DNA of 64,000 bases from CAVYUC01 sp963771595. Its GTDB lineage: Bacteria; Bacteroidota; Bacteroidia; Bacteroidales; Prolixibacteraceae. Below, one piece after another: positions 59,961 through 64,000 of this stretch (position 1 is the first letter of the stretch; the number at the start of each line of letters is the position of its first letter). The notes under the pieces were generated by a model. It saw only the letters and a list, made by a program, of their open reading frames with translations, did no database searches and was not told the origin of the DNA. Made by a program: the position numbers and the translations under genes. The stretch is taken from assembly GCA_963771595.1 (NCBI GenBank), contig CAVYUC010000007.1, positions 186,001 to 250,000 of the forward strand, in the 5' to 3' direction.

Positions 59961-61223
59961 CTACCTTATCAAATACAAATTCTTTTCTGTACGCAAAAGC
60001 ATTTTTCCGTTTACAAAGGCAGGAACAGCTTTTACTGTTTCATCAATATCATTTTCGGCAACCTGCTGAAAAGTATCGGCAGGTTTAATAACAGTTGTAA
60101 CACCTTTCACATTCGTAAAATAAATGTTTCCGGCTGCATATATTGGTGACGAATTGAAATTTCCTTTTAGTTTCTGCTTCCAGATTGGTTTACCAGTCAT
60201 TGCATCCAGACAGGTTACCATACCCCGGTCATGAACCATGTACATTTTTCCATCCACAATAACAGGTGTAGGAATTTGCGGCACCTCATCCTCGTACATC
60301 CATTTTACATGTGTTTTTGTAACGTCGCCTGTTCCGGTTGGGTCAACTGCATACTGCCGAGTAAAATACGGCGTATTATCCAAAAATATCCAGCCCGAAT
60401 TTACATACACCAGACCGTTCCAGTACAGTGGCTGACTTACTGTTGAATCGTAACCGTACTCGATTGTCCAAACGACTTCGCCCGTGTATACATCGTGGGC
60501 AAAACACATAAAAGAAGAATTACTAATCAGCAATTCTCTTCCATTGGCTTCAATTACAATTGGCGTTTGATACGATTTACGGAAGACTGGTTCCAGCGTA
60601 TCATAAATTTCTTTTGGCCGGATGCTTTTCCAAATGGTTTCTCCCGTTTTTTTATCCAGTGCAATTACATAAGGGTCTTCCGTTCCTTCCAAATGCAGAA
60701 TCAACATGTTTTTGTACAAAATTGGCGAAGATGCCGGCCCCTGCATGTGGTCGCACTTCAAATCTTCACGCTTCCAGACCACCTTAAAATCGTTTGTATT
60801 AATGCAGGCGGTTCCAAAAGTTCCGTAATTCACGTAAACAAAATCTTTTTCGATGCAGGGAGTTGGCGTTGCATAGGAATTGGTTCCATGAATCCGCTGC
60901 GGATCTTCAGCCGTAAAAACAATTTTCTCGTCCAGCATTTTTCCCGATTCCAAATCGCAGCAAAGGGAGTAAAATTCCTTTCCGTCTTTGGCCGCCGATG
61001 TCAGCCATATTTGATTTCCGTAAACTACCGGTGAGGACCAGCCCAATCCTTTTACAGGCATTTTCCAGACAATATTTGTTGAATCGCTCCAATGCAAGGG
61101 TGCTTTGTCAGTTTCTGCATGTCCATCCATATTTGATCCTCTGAAATGCGTCCAGTTTTGTGCCGAAGCAGTACATGCTGCAAAAACAAACAAAAGCAGA
61201 ATAAACGGGATTTTGATTTTCAT
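59961..61223 (-). CDS. PQQ-type beta-propeller protein
   Basis: A 420-residue exported protein (signal peptide about 1-21, ending ASA-Q) with a quinoprotein-like beta-propeller: WTHFRGSNMDGHAE near the N-terminus, then repeats of the form VYGNQIWLTSAAKDG, VYVNYGTFGTACIN, CLDAMTGKPIWKQKLKG. The pattern resembles BamB and PQQ-dependent dehydrogenases, but I see none of the PQQ-ligand Cys-Cys signatures, so catalysis is unlikely. Probably a periplasmic protein-protein interaction platform. Confidence 0.85.
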   Translation of the reverse strand: MKIKIPFILLLFVFAACTASAQNWTHFRGSNMDGHAETDKAPLHWSDSTNIVWKMPVKGLGWSSPVVYGNQIWLTSAAKDGKEFYSLCCDLESGKMLDEKIVFTAEDPQRIHGTNSYATPTPCIEKDFVYVNYGTFGTACINTNDFKVVWKREDLKCDHMQGPASSPILYKNMLILHLEGTEDPYVIALDKKTGETIWKSIRPKEIYDTLEPVFRKSYQTPIVIEANGRELLISNSSFMCFAHDVYTGEVVWTIEYGYDSTVSQPLYWNGLVYVNSGWIFLDNTPYFTRQYAVDPTGTGDVTKTHVKWMYEDEVPQIPTPVIVDGKMYMVHDRGMVTCLDAMTGKPIWKQKLKGNFNSSPIYAAGNIYFTNVKGVTTVIKPADTFQQVAENDIDETVKAVPAFVNGKMLLRTEKNLYLIR

Positions 61224-61330
61224 AGATTTTTTTGGTTTTTAATAAAAAAACAAACTCACATTTTGCCTTTTTCTGATTACATCAATCTTTAAAAAAATAC
61301 GATTATATTCGTGGTTCAAAATAAACTTAA

Positions 61331-61981
61331 TTGAAAAAACCAGCACTTAAATATATCATTTATTTTTTAACGCTTTTTTACCTGGTTGGCGCCGCCGGAT
61401 TTATCTTTCCTGAAACACGAACCTTGTTCAGTAAAATAACTCCTTTTGCACTTTTGCTGAATGTGGCTTTCCTTGCATGGTTTCATCATCCCAAACCCGA
61501 TACGAAAACGGTTATGTTTTTTATATCGGTATTTTTAATTTCGTTTTTTGTTGAAATGGCCGGAGTGCAAACCGGGTTGATTTTTGGCGAATACAATTAT
61601 GTTGAAGGTTTGGGAATAAAGGTTTTTGAAACACCGCTCATCATCGGAATTAACTGGTTGATGCTGGTTTACTGTACAAAAATAATTGCTGATTTCCTGC
61701 CTGCCTGGAAAATTACAAAAACCGTTATGGCTGCATCATTGATGGTTCTTTATGATTTGATACTTGAACAGGTTGCCCCGCACCTAAAAATGTGGGTTTG
61801 GAAAGATGATGCAATACCATTGCAAAATTTCGGAGCATGGTTTCTTTTGGCACTCATTTTTCAATCGTTTGCCTATGCATTAAAAATCAGGTTTTCGAAT
61901 AAACTCGCAGCGCCCGTTTTCATCATCCAAACGTTGTTTTTTGTATTTTTAATGATTTACTATTCCGCAACATCACTATGA
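61331..61981 (+). CDS. Carotenoid hydratase, CruF-like
   Basis: A 216-residue membrane protein with about seven hydrophobic helices. GVQTGLIFGEYNYVEGLGIKVFETP, INWLMLVY and LYDLILEQVAPHLKMWVW are hallmarks of the carotenoid C-1',2'-hydratase family (CruF/bisanhydrobacterioruberin hydratase). It adds water to the end of a linear carotenoid, giving a hydroxyl group for later glycosylation. The start is a TTG at 61331; no nearby ATG is in frame. It overlaps the next gene by 4 bp (ATGA). Confidence 0.88.
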   Translation: MKKPALKYIIYFLTLFYLVGAAGFIFPETRTLFSKITPFALLLNVAFLAWFHHPKPDTKTVMFFISVFLISFFVEMAGVQTGLIFGEYNYVEGLGIKVFETPLIIGINWLMLVYCTKIIADFLPAWKITKTVMAASLMVLYDLILEQVAPHLKMWVWKDDAIPLQNFGAWFLLALIFQSFAYALKIRFSNKLAAPVFIIQTLFFVFLMIYYSATSL

Positions 61982-62594
61982 TAAAAGCTACACATCACTG
62001 GTTTTTGTTTCCGTTTTTCTTCTGGTACGGCATTTTAAAAATGAAACTTCATTTTAAAAAAATAAAGCTGTCAGGAGATTTTAACGATAAGGGATTGCCG
62101 GTGATCATTGTTGCCAATCATTTTAGCTGGTGGGATGGATTTATTGTTGGGTGGCTAGTTCGTAAAAAGATACACCGCAAAATTTTTATCATGATGGAGG
62201 AAGAACCAGTTGCGAAAACTGATGTTTTTCAGTAAAACCGGTGTGTTTTCAGTAAAAAAGAACTCCAGAAGTATTAATTGAAACACTGAATTATACGAAT
62301 GAATTGCTGCAAAATACGAATCACCTGGTAACTCTTTTCCCGCAAGGTAAGTTTGAATCGAAATACCAGTTTCCGCTTACATTCGAAAATGGCCTCGACC
62401 GGATTCTTAAAAAGCTTGAAAACGAAGTGCAGCTTGTTTTTGTAGCCAACCAGGTGGAATATTTCGAATCGCCAAAACCATCCCTTTTCATTCATTACGA
62501 AGAATATGAATATGAAGGAAAAGATATCCGGCAGGTTGAAAAAGATTACAACGATTTTTACCGGCGCAGTTTTCAGAAAAATTTAACAGAATAA
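61978..62594 (+). pseudogene. PlsC-like acyltransferase, two frameshifts
   Basis: An acyltransferase with the catalytic motif NHFSWWD (H-x4-D, near 43-49) in frame 1 up to 62235, and the rest (VTLFPQGKFES, NQVEYFESPKPS) in another frame from about 62300. Reading across needs the removal of one base near 62206 (CC) and one near 62254-62259 (an A6 run): then the text runs MMEEEQLRKLMFFSKTGVFSVK and RTPEVLIETLNYTN. Full length would be about 204 residues. Position after CruF and before a glycosyltransferase suggests a CruD-like role, acylating a carotenoid glycoside. Confidence 0.8.
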
Positions 62595-62604
62595 AACCTT
62601 CAAC

Positions 62605-63701
62605 TTGATTATTGCAGCATATTTAATACTGGCCTTTTTTGTTTTGCGGTTTATCGTTTCGGCGGTAAATGTGATTTTTTCACCTGTACTTAAAAAGCAG
62701 CATCCGGAAGGAAACCCATTCGTTTCGGTGTTGATTCCGGCAAGAAATGAGGAAAAAAATATTGGCAATATCCTGAATGATTTAAAAACCCAGAGTTATT
62801 CCAACATTGAAGTTCTTGTTTTTAATGATCAGTCAACAGACAATACCCGAAAACTGGTTCTTGATTTTGAAAGTTCCGATAAACGAATTCATTTAATTGA
62901 TTCCGGCAATTTACCGGAAGGGTGGTTGGGTAAAAACAACGCCTGTTACCAGCTTGCCCAAAAGGCAAAGGGTAGCTATTTCCTGTTTCTTGATGCGGAT
63001 GTTCGAATAAAACCGGGTATTATTGAAAGTACTCTTGCCCAAATGCAAAAGCACCGGTTAAATTTACTTTCAATTTTTCCGAAACAAACTATGGATACTG
63101 TCGGTGAAAAAATTACTGTCCCTGTGATGAACAGCATTTTATTGTCGCTGCTGCCCATGATTTTAACACGGGCCAGCAAACGTCAGTCACTGGCTGCTGC
63201 AAATGGCCAGTTTATGCTGTTTGAACGCGAAACTTATTTAAAAACAGAACCGCACGAAAAGGTAAAAGGTCATAAAGTGGAAGATATTCTGATTGCACGG
63301 ATGTATAAAGACAGAGGGATTAAAAATGCAATGCCTGACCGGAAATGAAATGATTACCTGCCGCATGTACAGTAACCTTCAGGAAGCAATAAATGGTTTT
63401 GCCAAAAATGTTGCTGAATTTTTTGGAGGAAGTCATTTTGTGGCATTTTTGTACTGGTTGACCGGAACTTTCGGTATTTTTGTGGTTGCAGCTATTTTTG
63501 CCCGGATACTATATTTTATTGGAACGCTTGGTATTAATTACCGGAACAAAAATAATGGTATCCGTTTCGAGTAAACAAAACATTTTGGAAAATTTGCTGT
63601 TTGCTGTACCACAACAAATAAATCTGGGAAGAATGATCCTGCTGTCATACCAAAACAAAAAATTAAAACAATACAAATGGAAGGGAAGAAATATTGGTTA
63701 A
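62605..63701 (+). pseudogene. GT2 glycosyltransferase, two frameshifts
   Basis: A family 2 glycosyltransferase starting at TTG 62605. Frame 1 covers the catalytic half: SVLIPARNEEKNIGNIL, DQSTDNTRK, FLFLDADVRI and QFMLFERETY. It then needs one base removed near 63322-63326 (an A5 run) to continue MQCLTGNEMITCRMYSNLQEA, and again near 63505-63535 to reach the C-terminal tail VSVSSKQNILENLL and KWKGRNIG. Full length would be about 365 residues with C-terminal membrane helices. Likely a CruC-like carotenoid glycosyltransferase; substrate inferred from neighbours. Confidence 0.8.
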
Positions 63702-64000
63702 TTGTTTTATTGCTGATATGGTGTTTTTCCCTGCCGGCACAAAATTCATTCAAACAAAAAATATATAAAGCATACATTTCAGGAAATATGGCAAGCTGGA
63801 AAACAGTTATTGATGATATGGAATCGACAAAAGCCAGTAATCCTGAATTTCTTCCGGATCTTGTAAATTACGAATATGGTTATATTGCATGGTGCATTGG
63901 AAATGATAAAAAAGATGAGGCGCGGAAATATCTCGAACTGGCAGAAGAAAACCTGGAGAAGTTAAAAAATGATGAGAATTTTGAAGCGGAATACCATGCC
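63677..64000 (+). CDS. Exported helical repeat (TPR-like) protein, partial
   Basis: Starts at ATG 63677, overlapping the end of the glycosyltransferase by 25 bp, and runs off the right edge. A signal peptide (about 1-22, ending LPA-Q) is followed by alternating helices (WKTVIDDMESTK, LVNYEYGYIAWCIGN, EARKYLELAEENLEKL) in a TPR-like pattern. Likely periplasmic; function unknown. Its place at the end of the carotenoid cluster may be translational coupling. Confidence 0.7.
   Translation, partial: MEGKKYWLIVLLLIWCFSLPAQNSFKQKIYKAYISGNMASWKTVIDDMESTKASNPEFLPDLVNYEYGYIAWCIGNDKKDEARKYLELAEENLEKLKNDENFEAEYHA

Noticed and set aside
1..64000. tRNA, rRNA, CRISPR, transposase or integrase
   Set aside because: No cloverleaf, spaced repeats, or DDE/tyrosine recombinase motif was recognised by eye.

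Overview
The window looks like chromosomal DNA of a Bacteroidota bacterium, most likely Marinilabiliales/Prolixibacteraceae-like (inference). The grounds are A/T-rich leaders without clear Shine-Dalgarno sequences, a TAnnTTTG-type -7 box upstream of mutS2 and of the sugar symporter, several lipoprotein signal peptides, and gene families typical of the phylum (DUF5995, DUF4242, GH130/GH65, encapsulin, homodimeric PDH E1). No rRNA, tRNA, CRISPR array or transposase was seen.

Layout. 1-6.9 kb: DUF4242 protein (cut by the window edge), a gene remnant, a lipoprotein hydrolase, DUF5995, mutS2, phhB with a DUF2442 gene, and a small coiled-coil protein. 6.9-17.8 kb: central carbon and respiration. 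The operon ndh-acn-gpmA faces the operon aceE-aceF-lpdA-usp, giving pyruvate dehydrogenase, aconitase, phosphoglycerate mutase and type II NADH dehydrogenase side by side. 17.9-28.6 kb: a stress and envelope region with two duplicated PRC-barrel genes (duplicated together with their promoters), dodecin, gap, an interspersed-repeat stretch with a perfect 28-bp palindrome, a lipoprotein Cu/Zn SOD, two TonB-C-terminal-only secreted paralogues, an SDR and an aldehyde dehydrogenase.

28.7-34.8 kb: lipid kinase and App1 phosphatase, divergent, then a trehalose-type operon. A beta-phosphoglucomutase/trehalose-6-phosphatase fusion is followed 5 bp later by a GH65 phosphorylase with a frameshift; the domain order is that of mycobacterial OtsB1. 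34.9-45.7 kb: HtrA with a SpoIIAA-like protein, DUF302, the operon sodB-encapsulated ferritin-encapsulin-PfkB kinase, CsbD, a six-BON-domain protein, an orphan NtrC-type sigma-54 activator, a Pmp3-like protein and an EEP-family protein. 45.8-56 kb: dihaem cytochrome c, lipocalin, a beta-mannan disaccharide cluster (symporter, GH130, YdeI-like, Gfo/Idh, cellobiose 2-epimerase), a formylglycine-generating-enzyme-like lipoprotein, and a Tat-exported Gfo/Idh protein followed by a decayed copy of its own 3' end. 56.6-64 kb: HEAT-repeat protein and P-type H+-ATPase, a PQQ-type beta-propeller, and a carotenoid cluster (CruF-like hydratase, acyltransferase, glycosyltransferase) in which the last two genes carry frameshifts.

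The main candidates for something new are: (1) the sodB-EncFtn-encapsulin-PfkB operon, whose ferritin lacks the C-terminal extension that normally carries the encapsulin-targeting peptide; (2) a set of similar -24/-12-like (sigma-54-like) boxes 25-55 bp ahead of many stress and metabolic operons, including the NtrC-type regulator itself; (3) five frameshifts that all read as +1 insertions, four of them within about 1.3 kb of the right end.
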